From: Endozoicomonadaceae bacterium
GTDB taxonomy: Bacteria > Pseudomonadota > Gammaproteobacteria > Pseudomonadales > Endozoicomonadaceae
Length of the DNA stretch: 23,426 nucleotides
Direction: 5' to 3'
Assembly: GCA_023146365.1 (NCBI GenBank)
Contig: JAGLCE010000007.1
Location: forward strand, 1 to 23,426
The translations under genes were made by a program, and so were the position numbers. The notes under the pieces are model-generated. The model saw only the letters and a program-made list of their open reading frames with translations, was not told the origin of the DNA and did not search any database. Below are positions 1 to 8,479 of the stretch, piece after piece; within the stretch, counting starts at the first letter, position 1, and each line of letters opens with the position of its first letter.

Positions 1-42
1 AACTACCAGTCCGCTACACTCTTGCGCTTGGTCACTCTTGCT

Positions 43-118
43 TGGTGGGTGATGACGGGATCGAACCGCCGACCCTCTGCTTGTAAGGCAGATGCTCTCC
101 CAGCTGAGCTAATCACCC
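43..118 (-). tRNA. tRNA-Val(TAC)
   Basis: Read on the minus strand this is a complete 76-nt cloverleaf. The 7-bp acceptor stem GGGTGAT/ATCACCC is followed by discriminator A and an encoded CCA. The D arm contains AGCTCAGCTGGGAGAGC, the anticodon stem TCTGC/GCAGA encloses loop CTTACAA, and the T loop is TTCGATC. The anticodon TAC (bases 83-85) reads valine GUN codons. The gene lies at the window edge, so further tRNAs may follow it downstream. A decayed relative lies upstream in the same orientation. Confidence 0.97.
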
Positions 119-177
119 TTCCTGTGCGCTGCGCATTATAACCATAATGCGACCTAAATCCAGACTTTTATACAAAA

Positions 178-239
178 TTGGCGAACCAAACTGCCAAATA
201 TCCTCTGCGGATAAGACAAATGCTCTCCCAGTTGAGCCC
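178..239 (-). pseudogene. Decayed tRNA (tRNA-Val-like remnant)
   Basis: The minus strand carries GGGCTCAACTGGGAGAGCAT, then an anticodon-arm-like segment TTTGT-CTTATCC-GCAGA, then a distorted T arm (TTGGC ... GCCAA with an oversized loop). The D and anticodon arms closely match the intact tRNA-Val at 43-118. The acceptor stem halves do not pair, and the anticodon loop reads TAT with C at position 37. It is best read as a broken tandem copy of the neighbouring tRNA gene. Confidence 0.7.
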
Positions 240-422
240 TCTTCTTCAGGACGGAAAAAAATTATAAACAACATCGGTTACGATATGCAACTGTGAGATA
301 TGCGCATTCTACCTGATATCCACGATTCACTGAAGAATACTTTCATCATCCAACGATTCTCTTTAAACTTTGCAGTATTCATCCGCCATTTAATGACGTT
401 CTCATGTAATCTGTACCGCAGT

Positions 423-458
423 CACTCTGTCCGCAATGTACACTCTGTCCGCATTGTA
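423..458. repeat. 18-bp tandem repeat upstream of rdgC
   Basis: Two adjacent 18-bp units, CACTCTGTCCGCAATGTA (423-440) and CACTCTGTCCGCATTGTA (441-458), differ at one base. They lie in the gene-free stretch 240-550 between the tRNA remnant and rdgC. The second unit runs into the palindrome at 454-468. An open frame at 300-506 spans this area but has no family resemblance, so I do not call it a gene. Nothing else is recognisable between 240 and 420. Confidence 0.8.
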
Positions 459-468
459 CAATGTACAA
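454..468. promoter_or_regulatory. Palindrome TTGTAC-AAT-GTACAA, possible operator
   Basis: A perfect 6-bp inverted repeat with a 3-bp spacer lies about 80 bp before the rdgC start. Its symmetry and size suit a dimeric regulator half-site pair, but no regulator is identified. It could equally be part of the degenerate repeat around it. Confidence 0.4.
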
Positions 469-550
469 TACTCTCATTATCTTGCCTTAACGATAAAAAA
501 GGCTAACGCATCTGTTAACATGACAGATGCCAACCTTGGAAGAAAGCGTC

Positions 551-1510
551 ATGTGGTTCAAAAACCTAATTTTGTACCGTTTCAGCAAACCTTTTGAATA
601 CGCTGCTGAGACGATTGAAGAAAAATTGGCAGAACAACGGTTCCGCCCCTGCGGCAGATCGGAAATGACCAGCTACGGTCTGGTTTCACCCGTACCGAAT
701 GGCAACAGCCTGATTCATACCAGCGGCCCGTTCCTGATCGTCACGGCACGAAAAGAAGAAAAAATTCTACCTGCCAGCGTCATCCGTGATGCCCTGAATG
801 AAAAGATCGAAACCATAGAACACGAACAGAGCCGCAAAGTGTTTAAAAAGGAAAAAGATCAGCTGAAGGATGAAATTATCCTCGACCTGCTACCGCAAGC
901 ATTCTGTCGCTCCAGCCGAACCAGTGCTTATATTGATAGTCGCAACGGCTGGCTAATTGTCGATGCTGCCAGCTTCCGTAAAGCCGAAGAGTTGACCTGC
1001 ACTCTACGCAAATGCCTTGGTAGCCTGCCAGTTTTGTCGCCAGCACTGAAATCCGCACCAGCAACCATGATGACGGGCTGGCTGCAACAATCAGCCAATC
1101 TGTCACCCTCTTTCACGCTGGGCGATGAATGTGAATTAAAAGAACCCAGTGAGGAAGGCGGTATTATTCGCTGCAAACGGATAGACTTGCTCTCAGAAGA
1201 AGTGAGCTTACACCTCGCATCAGGCAAGCAGGTCAGCCGCATCGCCCTGCATTGGAATGAGTCGCTAGACTGCATTTTGGGCACAGATCTCTGCATCAGA
1301 CGCCTCAAGTTTACTGACACGCTTCAGGAACAATCTGATTCACTCAATATCGAAGATAAGGCCGGACGCTACGATGCCGATTTCACGCTCATGACGCTAA
1401 CACTGGAACGGTTCCTCAGCGAACTGATCGATATACTGGGCGGAGAAGAGAGTCATAGTACAAGGCCAGAACCAGAAGAGATCACTGAAACAGAATCAGC
1501 AGAAGCCTGA
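551..1510 (+). CDS. rdgC: Recombination-associated protein RdgC
   Basis: RdgC is a nucleoid-associated, ring-forming DNA-binding protein that modulates RecA-dependent recombination. The 319-residue product starts MWFKNLILYRFSKPF, the characteristic start of the family, and is close to the usual length of about 300. The frame is open from an ATG at 527, but the family start and a Shine-Dalgarno-like GGAAGAAAG just upstream favour the ATG at 551. Further family-like features are the 'EEKLAEQRFRPCG' and 'DASSFRKAEEL'-like segments; here the latter reads VDAASFRKAEEL. The Glu-rich C-terminal tail (about the last 20 residues) is variable. The gene is convergent with the acpS operon, with stem-loops between them. 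Confidence 0.95.
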   Translation: MWFKNLILYRFSKPFEYAAETIEEKLAEQRFRPCGRSEMTSYGLVSPVPNGNSLIHTSGPFLIVTARKEEKILPASVIRDALNEKIETIEHEQSRKVFKKEKDQLKDEIILDLLPQAFCRSSRTSAYIDSRNGWLIVDAASFRKAEELTCTLRKCLGSLPVLSPALKSAPATMMTGWLQQSANLSPSFTLGDECELKEPSEEGGIIRCKRIDLLSEEVSLHLASGKQVSRIALHWNESLDCILGTDLCIRRLKFTDTLQEQSDSLNIEDKAGRYDADFTLMTLTLERFLSELIDILGGEESHSTRPEPEEITETESAEA

Positions 1511-1564
1511 TTCAAGGCTTAAAACACAACCAGCAGAATACAGAAGCTGTCTGCTCCTGCTGGT
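1503..1564. terminator. Stem-loops between rdgC and acpS
   Basis: Two inverted repeats lie in the 73-bp gap between convergent genes. AAGCC (1503-1507) pairs with GGCTT (1516-1520) and is followed by AAAA on the plus strand. ACCAGCAG (1529-1536) pairs perfectly with CTGCTGGT (1557-1564). Neither has a strong T tract, so their role as terminators for rdgC or the opposing operon is plausible rather than certain. Confidence 0.45.
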
Positions 1565-1583
1565 CAATCAACGACGGATGACT

Positions 1584-1958
1584 TCAACACTCAAGCACAA
1601 CGAAGGCAACCGCATAGTCCTTTTCATCACTGATCGTCACATGATGGGAGCAAACAGCCAGCTGCTTACAGCGCTGCTTTGCCGCACCATAGAAAACCAG
1701 TGCAGGCGCACCATCAACCGTATGAGTGACTTCAATATCCTGAAATGACACCTTGCCAATACCAGTACCCAGCGCTTTGGCAACCGCTTCTTTCACAGCA
1801 AACCGTGTCGCAATATACGACGGCGGACAATCACGAACAGAGAATACCGCTTGCTCAGTCGCCGTTAAAATTCGTCGGGAAAATCGTTCACCCTGTCGTT
1901 TCATGGCACAGCCGATGCGTCGAATATCAACAATATCGGTGCCAATGCCAACAATCAT
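1584..1958 (-). CDS. acpS: Holo-[acyl-carrier-protein] synthase
   Basis: AcpS transfers 4'-phosphopantetheine from coenzyme A to the serine of apo-ACP, activating fatty-acid synthesis. The product is 124 residues, the normal size. It opens with MIVGIGTDIVDIRRI, where D8 is the Mg-binding aspartate. Residues 52-62 read RFAVKEAVAKA, with E57 as the second metal ligand. The ATG overlaps the pdxJ stop as ATGA, so the genes are probably translationally coupled. It is the last gene of the lepA-acpS operon. Confidence 0.97.
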   Translation of the reverse strand: MIVGIGTDIVDIRRIGCAMKRQGERFSRRILTATEQAVFSVRDCPPSYIATRFAVKEAVAKALGTGIGKVSFQDIEVTHTVDGAPALVFYGAAKQRCKQLAVCSHHVTISDEKDYAVAFVVLEC

Positions 1959-2704
1959 GCCTGATATCGCGCCGCATCCAGCATTAATACTTTCATCTCC
2001 CGAACCGCATCTTTCAATCCAGTAAACATGGCCCGCCCGATAATAGCATGCCCAATATTTAACTCATTAATACCGGAAATGGCGGCTACAGGCTCTATAT
2101 TCTGGTAGTTCAACCCGTGTCCTGCATTAACGATTAATCCCTGCTTACGCCCGTAAGAGACGGCTTGTCGGATACGTTCAAGTTCCGCCAATCGAGCATC
2201 AACACTCCTTGCATCAGCGTAACAACCGGTATGCAGCTCAACCGTTGGCGCACCACAACGAACCGCCGCATCAATCTGACTCACATCCGGATCAATAAAC
2301 AGTGAAACATCCACTCCCTTATTACCCAGCCACTGACAGGCCTCCACAACACGACCCTCCTGACTGACAACATCCAACCCTCCCTCCGTCGTCAGCTCTT
2401 CACGCTTCTCCGGTACCAGACAGACAGCAGCCGGCAAGACTTTTTCAGCAATCGTCAGCATTTCATCCGTCACCGCCATCTCCAGATTCATCTGTGTCTG
2501 GAGCAGATCGTTTAATCGGTATACGTCATCATCCTGAATATGCCGACGATCCTCTCTCAAATGCAGCGTTATGCCATCAGCACCAGCTTCCTCTGCATCA
2601 AGAGCAGCCTTTACCGGATCAGGGAACGTTGTCCCCCTCGCCTGACGTATCGTGGCAATATGATCAATATTAACGCCCAACAGAATACGATTAATCGGAA
2701 TCAC
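1955..2704 (-). CDS. pdxJ: Pyridoxine 5'-phosphate synthase
   Basis: PdxJ condenses 1-deoxy-D-xylulose 5-phosphate with 3-amino-2-oxopropyl phosphate to give pyridoxine 5'-phosphate (vitamin B6). Recognisable family blocks are LLGVNIDHIATIRQARGT, DGITLHLREDRRHI, LVPEKREELTTEGGLDV, LHTGCYADA, VNAGHGLNY and LNIGHAIIGRAMF. An ATG at 2791 would add 29 residues with no family counterpart. I choose the GTG at 2704 because AAGGAG lies six bases before it and it gives 249 residues, near the usual length of about 243. That start overlaps the end of recO by 14 bp, which suggests coupling. Confidence 0.96.
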   Translation of the reverse strand: MIPINRILLGVNIDHIATIRQARGTTFPDPVKAALDAEEAGADGITLHLREDRRHIQDDDVYRLNDLLQTQMNLEMAVTDEMLTIAEKVLPAAVCLVPEKREELTTEGGLDVVSQEGRVVEACQWLGNKGVDVSLFIDPDVSQIDAAVRCGAPTVELHTGCYADARSVDARLAELERIRQAVSYGRKQGLIVNAGHGLNYQNIEPVAAISGINELNIGHAIIGRAMFTGLKDAVREMKVLMLDAARYQA

Positions 2705-3470
2705 TGACAGCTCCTTCCACTGATCTGACCTGTTGATTAATCCGACCATTCCGTTGAAACAGCTCCCGACTACGCAACGGATTGTTTCCAATTAACGGGG
2801 TAAGCGCCATACGGGTTAGACGCTTCAGATTCGGCAACATACTTTCTGATATCTCATGACGTGAGAAAGCGTTCAATAAAGCACCAGAAAAACAAGGCAC
2901 TTGGTCAGAGCAGGCAACCGTACTACAAGGGATAAAACCAATCGACGGCTGATAGAGATAAGACTGGTCATCACAAATGTCATCACCCTGATCACTATCA
3001 TGCGACAGCGGAATACCGTAACCCATCACCTCAAGCAAACACTTTTCGAATACCCTTAACTTAATTTCCAAAGACGACTGTCGATACAGGCCATCAATCA
3101 ACCACGCATACAAGTCAAACAGATTCGCCACTACCTCACCAGGTTGCAGCAATCGCATCAACAATTCATTAGCATACAGCCCACTATAAAGGTATTTGCC
3201 GGTTAGCGAAAAAAAACGTTCTTGCTCCAACTGACGTAATGATTTCAGCTCTCTCTTACCGAACCATCCAATCAACAGGCGGGAAAAAGGCTGTAGAAGA
3301 TGTCCGCGTCGAGGCTTTCCAGCTTTGCTTGCAGCCCCTCTAGCACCTGACGCAACCATGGATACCTTGCCATAATCATGCGTTAGGCAATCAACCAGTA
3401 GACTCGTATCTCGATAAGGGCGAACATGTAACACCCAAGCAGGTTGCAACTCTACAGTATTAGCAGACAC
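2691..3470 (-). CDS. recO: DNA repair protein RecO
   Basis: RecO acts with RecF and RecR to load RecA on SSB-coated gaps and to anneal strands. The 259-residue product begins MSANTVELQPAWVLHVRPYRDTS. That is followed by an OB-fold segment (about 10-85) containing LTHDYGKVSMVASGARG, typical of RecO N-termini. The helical remainder includes LYANELLMRLL. The start is a GTG at 3470 preceded by GAGAGG at good spacing, 12 bp after the era stop. It overlaps pdxJ at its 3' end. Confidence 0.94.
   Translation of the reverse strand: MSANTVELQPAWVLHVRPYRDTSLLVDCLTHDYGKVSMVASGARGAASKAGKPRRGHLLQPFSRLLIGWFGKRELKSLRQLEQERFFSLTGKYLYSGLYANELLMRLLQPGEVVANLFDLYAWLIDGLYRQSSLEIKLRVFEKCLLEVMGYGIPLSHDSDQGDDICDDQSYLYQPSIGFIPCSTVACSDQVPCFSGALLNAFSRHEISESMLPNLKRLTRMALTPLIGNNPLRSRELFQRNGRINQQVRSVEGAVSDSD
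2711..2716 (-). promoter_or_regulatory. Ribosome binding site deciding the pdxJ start
   Basis: The minus strand reads AAGGAG-CTGTCA-GTG, a near-ideal Shine-Dalgarno with 6-nt spacing to the GTG at 2704. It lies inside the recO coding region and outranks the upstream in-frame ATG at 2791. Confidence 0.8.
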
Positions 3471-3482
3471 TCACAGCCTCTC

Positions 3483-4394
3483 TCAGGACAACTCGGTATA
3501 ACCAAGACTGGCAAGTGCTCTTTCATCGTCAGCCCAACCACTGCGCACCTTTACCCAGAGATTGAGCATCACCTTACTATCGAACAACTTTTCCATATCC
3601 ATACGTGCATCGCGTCCTATCACTTTCAAGCGACTGCCCTTGTCACCGATCACAATCCGTTTCTGACCATCGCGCTCAACCAATATCAGCGCGCTAACAT
3701 TCAACAAACCAGTTTTTTCTTTAAACTCTTCAATCTCAACCGTAATCTGGTAAGGAATTTCAGCGCTCAGTTGACGCATAATTTTTTCCCGCACCAATTC
3801 AGCCGCCAAAAATCGTGAGCTACGATCAGTAATCTGGTCATCACCAAAGAAGTGGATATTTTTAGGTAGGAAGCCATGAACCAGTCGCTCAAGCCGCTCG
3901 ACGTTGCGCCCCTGTCTGGCTGACATCGGCACGATATGCGCAAAATCCATCTTTCGAGATAGCTCATCAAACCAAGGAATCAGCTGATCTTTTTCAGCTA
4001 TTCGGTCCACTTTATTAACAACAAGGATCACCGGACACCGACTATCTCGCACCTTCTCAAGCACCATTTCATCTTCATCCGTCCAAGCCATCCGATCGAT
4101 CACAAAAACAATAACATCGACATCTTTTACAGAGGACATTGCCACGCGGTTCATATAGCGATTAATCGCTTTACCGTCATCCTTATGGATACCAGGGGTG
4201 TCAACATAAATGATCTGCACGTCGCCTTCAGTTTTGATACCCAGAATCTGATGCCGAGTGGTTTGGGGCTTACGAGACGTAATACTCAATTTCTGACCAA
4301 GAATATAGTTCAACAATGTTGACTTACCCACATTGGGCCGTCCAACAAGTGCAACATAGCCACAAAGGCCTTCAGGGACTGCTTGCTCTATCAT
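3483..4394 (-). CDS. era: GTPase Era
   Basis: Era is an essential GTPase that binds the 3' end of 16S rRNA and assists 30S subunit maturation at the inner membrane. The 303-residue protein has the GTPase motifs in order: GRPNVGKST (18-26), the switch region around TTRHQILGI, DTPG (65-68) and NKVD (127-130). A C-terminal KH RNA-binding domain (about 200-290) contains VIGDKGSRLKVIGRDAR. The ATG overlaps the rnc stop by 4 bp. Placement immediately after RNase III is the classical rnc-era arrangement. Confidence 0.98.
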   Translation of the reverse strand: MIEQAVPEGLCGYVALVGRPNVGKSTLLNYILGQKLSITSRKPQTTRHQILGIKTEGDVQIIYVDTPGIHKDDGKAINRYMNRVAMSSVKDVDVIVFVIDRMAWTDEDEMVLEKVRDSRCPVILVVNKVDRIAEKDQLIPWFDELSRKMDFAHIVPMSARQGRNVERLERLVHGFLPKNIHFFGDDQITDRSSRFLAAELVREKIMRQLSAEIPYQITVEIEEFKEKTGLLNVSALILVERDGQKRIVIGDKGSRLKVIGRDARMDMEKLFDSKVMLNLWVKVRSGWADDERALASLGYTELS

Positions 4395-5074
4395 TCTCCA
4401 ACATCCATCCCTAACGCCAGCAAAGCTTGACGAGCCGACTGCTGCTCAGCAGCCCTTCGATTATCACCAACACCGACCGTCATTTCCACTCCCCTCATAC
4501 AGTGAACTGTGAATATCTGATCATGCGCTCTGCCATCGATACGAACCAGCTCATAATAAGGCAGGGGTTGTTGACATGACTGTAAAAATTCCTGTAGGCG
4601 GGTTTTAGGATCCTTATTCTGCTGATCCCCCTCTGACAATTGTTCCAAACGACTTGCGAACCACGCCAATATACGAGACCGACAGATATCCATACCACTA
4701 TCCAGATAAATAGCCCCAATCAATGCTTCGACAGCATCAGTCAAAATAGACTCTCGGCGATAACCACCACTTTTCAGTTCACCAGATCCCAGACGCAAAA
4801 AATCACCTAACTCAAATTCACGAGCTATTTCTGCCAATGTGACACCACGCACCATGCGGGCACGCAAGCGACTTAACAATCCCTCCTTTGCTTGAGGAAA
4901 GCGCTGATAAAGATCTTCAGCGATGACAAAATTGACAATGGAATCGCCAAGAAATTCAAGGCGCTCGTTATTTCGTTCCCCACAACTCCGGTGAGTCAAC
5001 GCTAAAACGGCCAGATCGCCATCCTCAAACTGATAGCCAAGCTGCTGTTCCAGTTTGTCTATGGAGTTTCTCAC
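4391..5074 (-). CDS. rnc: Ribonuclease III
   Basis: RNase III cleaves double-stranded RNA, processing rRNA precursors and regulatory duplexes. The 227-residue product carries the signature ERLEFLGDSIVNFV (37-50), with acidic catalytic residues E40, D44, D113 and E116 at expected spacing. A double-stranded-RNA-binding domain (about 155-224) contains DPKTRLQEFLQ and RRAAEQQSARQALLAL. The start is a GTG at 5074 overlapping the stop of the DUF4845 gene as GTGA. Confidence 0.98.
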   Translation of the reverse strand: MRNSIDKLEQQLGYQFEDGDLAVLALTHRSCGERNNERLEFLGDSIVNFVIAEDLYQRFPQAKEGLLSRLRARMVRGVTLAEIAREFELGDFLRLGSGELKSGGYRRESILTDAVEALIGAIYLDSGMDICRSRILAWFASRLEQLSEGDQQNKDPKTRLQEFLQSCQQPLPYYELVRIDGRAHDQIFTVHCMRGVEMTVGVGDNRRAAEQQSARQALLALGMDVGE

Positions 5075-5436
5075 CCTAGATCGATCTTTCTGATGTTTTT
5101 GAAGGTAAGAATCGCATCTATGTTGTAAATCATATGAACACGACGCTCATAATTGACCTCAACGACGATCTTATTACCTTCACGCCAAACCTTTGTAGCC
5201 TTTTCGATCTCAGGCGACATGGCATTCATCCAAAATCCACGTGCAATCCACCCTTGAATATCAGCCACCGAAGCATCCTTCAGATTATGACTTTCATCAA
5301 ATGCATCTATGATTCCCCGAGCCGTGATGTCATCATTATACAGTGGCGTTAGCTTTACTACGCACGAAAAAATAAAGACCGCTAACATCAGCGAAGTGAG
5401 TATGGCAACCAAGGACGCTCCGCCCTGTTTCTTCAT
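5071..5436 (-). CDS. DUF4845 membrane-anchored protein
   Basis: This is a 121-residue protein with one N-terminal membrane segment (about residues 7-27, SLVAILTSLMLAVFIFSCVV) preceded by Lys residues. A soluble domain of about 90 residues follows. Its place between lepB and rnc matches the small DUF4845 gene found there in Pseudomonas and related genomes; the function is unknown. The frame is open from a TTG at 5457 that overlaps the lepB stop. The ATG at 5436 gives a conventional start and a compact MKKQGGAS N-terminus, so I prefer it. The TTG cannot be excluded. Confidence 0.85.
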   Translation of the reverse strand: MKKQGGASLVAILTSLMLAVFIFSCVVKLTPLYNDDITARGIIDAFDESHNLKDASVADIQGWIARGFWMNAMSPEIEKATKVWREGNKIVVEVNYERRVHMIYNIDAILTFKNIRKIDLG

Positions 5437-5453
5437 AATAACTCTGTTATTTT

Positions 5454-6290
5454 TCAAATGATCCGTCCATTGTTTTTCAGATTAGGTAGATCAAACCAAC
5501 TAGGCCAGTGCATCCAAATATAGACTGCTCTGCCAACAATATTGGCTTCCGGTACAAACCCCCAATAACGACTATCATTACTACGATCTCGGTTATCGCC
5601 CATCATGAAGTAGTGCCCCTCAGGAACAGTCCACTCCGTTTGAGGCAGAGGATTATCAATATCCATGTCTTGGCGAATTTTATGCACCACTCCATTGATG
5701 GTTTCTTCATAAATTCGATAAATCAAAGCACGCCCAAGACGCGGCTCAAATTCATCCTGCAGCTCAGCCACAAAGTTTTCTAGCACTTCTTTCCCATTCA
5801 CAAACAAAACTTTATGGCGATACGCAACGCTGTCACCAGATACAGCAATCACTCGCTTGATGAAATTGATCTTTGGATTCATCGGCTCCTTAAACACCAC
5901 CACATCGCCCCGATGAGGCTCATACACCGATGCGATCTTAGTACCAATAACGGGTAACCTCAAGCCATACGTATACTTGTTTACCAAAATAAAATCGCCT
6001 ACCTCCAACGTCGGAATCATAGATCCCGACGGAATCTGGAACGGCTCATACACAAACGAACGCAATATCAGCACTACCAACAGAACAGGAAATATCGATT
6101 TTGCAGTCTCTACGACACTGGGCGCTCGGGACAGTTTTTCAAGGGCTTCCTCATCATAACGCTCAGTGTCCAGCCTGTAATTGACGACAGCAGCCCGCCG
6201 CCTAGGTGACAACACCAAAAAATCAATAAGCCCAACCAAACCACTGGCAAAAACTACCAATACCAAAATAAGTGGAAAATTAAAGTCCAT
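5454..6290 (-). CDS. lepB: Signal peptidase I
   Basis: LepB removes signal peptides from exported preproteins at the periplasmic face of the inner membrane. The 278-residue protein has two N-terminal membrane helices (about 4-27 and 61-80). They are followed by the catalytic serine block PSGSMIPTL, with nucleophile S90, and the general-base block NFIKRVIAVSGD, with K145. These match the Ser/Lys dyad of the family. MGDNRDRSNDSRYWGFVP is the conserved C-terminal box. AAGGTAGGT precedes the ATG. It lies 10 bp after lepA. Confidence 0.98.
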   Translation of the reverse strand: MDFNFPLILVLVVFASGLVGLIDFLVLSPRRRAAVVNYRLDTERYDEEALEKLSRAPSVVETAKSIFPVLLVVLILRSFVYEPFQIPSGSMIPTLEVGDFILVNKYTYGLRLPVIGTKIASVYEPHRGDVVVFKEPMNPKINFIKRVIAVSGDSVAYRHKVLFVNGKEVLENFVAELQDEFEPRLGRALIYRIYEETINGVVHKIRQDMDIDNPLPQTEWTVPEGHYFMMGDNRDRSNDSRYWGFVPEANIVGRAVYIWMHWPSWFDLPNLKNNGRII

Positions 6291-6300
6291 ACCTACCTTT

Positions 6301-8100
6301 TTAGTTACTAATTTTCAGGACAGCCAAGAATGCCTCTTGAGGGATTTCCACGCGCCCAACATGTTTCATGCGCTTTTTGCCGGCCTTTTGCTTCTCAAGC
6401 AGCTTGCGCTTACGTGATACATCACCGCCATAACACTTCGCTGTTACGTTCTTGCGTAACGCTTTGACGGTTGACCTCGCAACAATCTGGCCGCCAATCG
6501 CCGCCTGAATCGCCACATCAAACATCTGCCTCGGAATAATATCTTTCATGGCATCTACTAACTTTCGGCCTTTGCCAGCAGAATTATCCTTATGCACGAT
6601 CAGCGCCAAGGCATCCACTTTATCACCATTGATAAGAATATCTAGCTTAGCCATTTTCGCCACTTCAAAACGATTAAAGGAGTAATCCAGAGAAGCGAAG
6701 CCACGGCTGACAGACTTCAAGCGATCAAAGAAATCCAGCACCACTTCACTCATGGGCAGATCATAAGATATCGCCACTTGAGTGCCGGTAAACTGCATAT
6801 CCTTCTGTTGACCACGCTTTTCAACACAGAGACTGAGCACATTACCGAGGTATTCCTGCGGCACCAGTATACTAGCTTGGACAATCGGCTCACGGATCTC
6901 CTGTATACTGCCAGGATCAGGAAGACTGGAAGGGTTATCGATCTCCACCACATCGCCATTTTTCATCTCTACTTGATAAACCACAGTGGGGGCAGTGATG
7001 ATCAAGTCAAGATTATATTCACGCTCCAAACGCTCCTGAATAATTTCCATGTGCAGCATACCAAGGAAGCCACAACGAAAACCCAAACCAAGAGCATCAC
7101 TGCTTTCCGGCTCGTAGAAAAGTGAAGCGTCATTAAGACTCAACTTCTCTAATGCTTCACGGAAATCTTCAAAATCATCAGAGCCCACCGGAAACAGACC
7201 TGCATAGACCTGCGGCTTCACCCGCTGAAAACCGGGCAGCCTAGCAACATCCGGTGTTTTAGCGTGTGTCAGCGTATCGCCAACCGGAGCACCATGAATA
7301 TCCTTGATACCGGCCACCACATAACCCACCTCACCGGCTTTAATCTCATCAATCGACTGGCGCTTTGGAATAAAAATACCGACATCATCAACGGAATAAA
7401 TTTCACCGGTAGATTTGATCAGCATTTTTTCTTTCTTACGAAGCGATCCGTTCACGACCCGCACCAGAGAAACAACACCCAGATAGTTGTCAAACCAAGA
7501 ATCAATAATCAATGCTTGCAGTATTCCATCCACATCGCCTTTCGGAGGTGGTATTGCCACTATCAGCGCTTCAAGTACCTCTTTAATACCCAAACCACTT
7601 TTGGCAGAACAACGAATCGCATCAGTCGCATCAATCCCGATGATATCTTCAATTTCCTGTGCAACTCGCTCTGGCTCAGCCTGTGGCAGATCCATCTTAT
7701 TCAACACTGGCATCACTTCCAGCCCCTGCTCAATGGCGGTATAGCAATTGGCAACGGACTGAGCTTCTACGCCTTGCCCCGCATCGACCACCAACAAGGC
7801 ACCTTCACAGGCTGCCAATGATCGTGACACTTCATAAGAGAAGTCAACATGACCGGGCGTATCAATGAAATTAAGCTGGTAGGTTCGGCCATCATCCGCG
7901 TGGTAATCCAGCGTGACACTCTGCGCCTTAATGGTAATACCGCGCTCACGCTCAATCTCCATGGAGTCGAGCACTTGCTGCTTCATTTCTCGATCATCCA
8001 TATAACCACAATGCTGGATAAATCGATCAGCCAGCGTGGATTTACCATGATCAATATGGGCTATGATCGAAAAATTTCGAATATGTCCTAAGTCACTCAC
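6301..8100 (-). CDS. lepA: Elongation factor 4 (LepA), ribosome-associated GTPase
   Basis: LepA is a translational GTPase related to EF-G that binds the ribosome, with proposed roles in back-translocation and ribosome biogenesis. The 599-residue product is full length. It shows AHIDHGKST (14-22), DTPGH (80-84) and NKMD (134-137), EF-G-like domains in the middle, and the LepA-specific C-terminus around AKCYGGDVSRKRKLLEKQKAGKK. Translation starts at a GTG (8100) with only a weak ribosome binding site. It heads the lepA-acpS operon; the 431 bp upstream hold a tandem repeat with promoter-like hexamers. Confidence 0.98.
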   Translation of the reverse strand: MSDLGHIRNFSIIAHIDHGKSTLADRFIQHCGYMDDREMKQQVLDSMEIERERGITIKAQSVTLDYHADDGRTYQLNFIDTPGHVDFSYEVSRSLAACEGALLVVDAGQGVEAQSVANCYTAIEQGLEVMPVLNKMDLPQAEPERVAQEIEDIIGIDATDAIRCSAKSGLGIKEVLEALIVAIPPPKGDVDGILQALIIDSWFDNYLGVVSLVRVVNGSLRKKEKMLIKSTGEIYSVDDVGIFIPKRQSIDEIKAGEVGYVVAGIKDIHGAPVGDTLTHAKTPDVARLPGFQRVKPQVYAGLFPVGSDDFEDFREALEKLSLNDASLFYEPESSDALGLGFRCGFLGMLHMEIIQERLEREYNLDLIITAPTVVYQVEMKNGDVVEIDNPSSLPDPGSIQEIREPIVQASILVPQEYLGNVLSLCVEKRGQQKDMQFTGTQVAISYDLPMSEVVLDFFDRLKSVSRGFASLDYSFNRFEVAKMAKLDILINGDKVDALALIVHKDNSAGKGRKLVDAMKDIIPRQMFDVAIQAAIGGQIVARSTVKALRKNVTAKCYGGDVSRKRKLLEKQKAGKKRMKHVGRVEIPQEAFLAVLKISN

Positions 8101-8114
8101 CGTATACCACTACT

Positions 8115-8144
8115 ATTCTAAATAAAGTCATTCTAAATAAAGTC
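8115..8144. repeat. Perfect 15-bp tandem duplication upstream of lepA
   Basis: ATTCTAAATAAAGTC occurs twice head to tail (8115-8129, 8130-8144). On the minus strand each copy reads GACTTTATTTAGAAT, ending in a -10-like TAGAAT. The duplication therefore places two candidate -10 hexamers just ahead of lepA. No convincing -35 element stands at 17 bp, so promoter activity is only a possibility. Between 8145 and 8479 I see no gene; the DNA is A+T-rich. Confidence 0.8.
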
Positions 8145-8479
8145 ACTCGCCAGACTACCAAGACGAGTCAAGCTGATAAAAACCTCTGCTAACGCATCAG
8201 CTTATCGTATTTTATGATATATCGCTATCAGATTGCCTGAATTCGTGATTTCAAGTAAAAAATATCGCTTTACACCCATGACTGCGCAAGCCCTACACAG
8301 TAGAACAGATAACGTTCACTATTGGATCACATCATCAAATTCACCCGCAGAACCTACAGGGTAGAGTAGTAGCTGTCACGCTTTGAAAATGCGGATGTCA
8401 CATGACACCCCGCCAGACGAGAAGAACGATTAAACATAGCGTTTTTCTCATCTACATAGTAAGTTAGTACCTATCTTTT

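Noticed and set aside
300..506. Open frame of 68 codons before rdgC
   Set aside because: It runs through a tandem repeat and palindrome, has no ribosome binding site or family features, and looks like chance coding.
876..1320. Minus-strand open frames inside rdgC
   Set aside because: They lie antisense to a well-recognised full-length gene and have no features of their own.
2705..2791. N-terminal extension of PdxJ from the ATG at 2791
   Set aside because: The extra 29 residues lie inside recO in another frame and have no family counterpart, while the GTG at 2704 has an ideal ribosome binding site.
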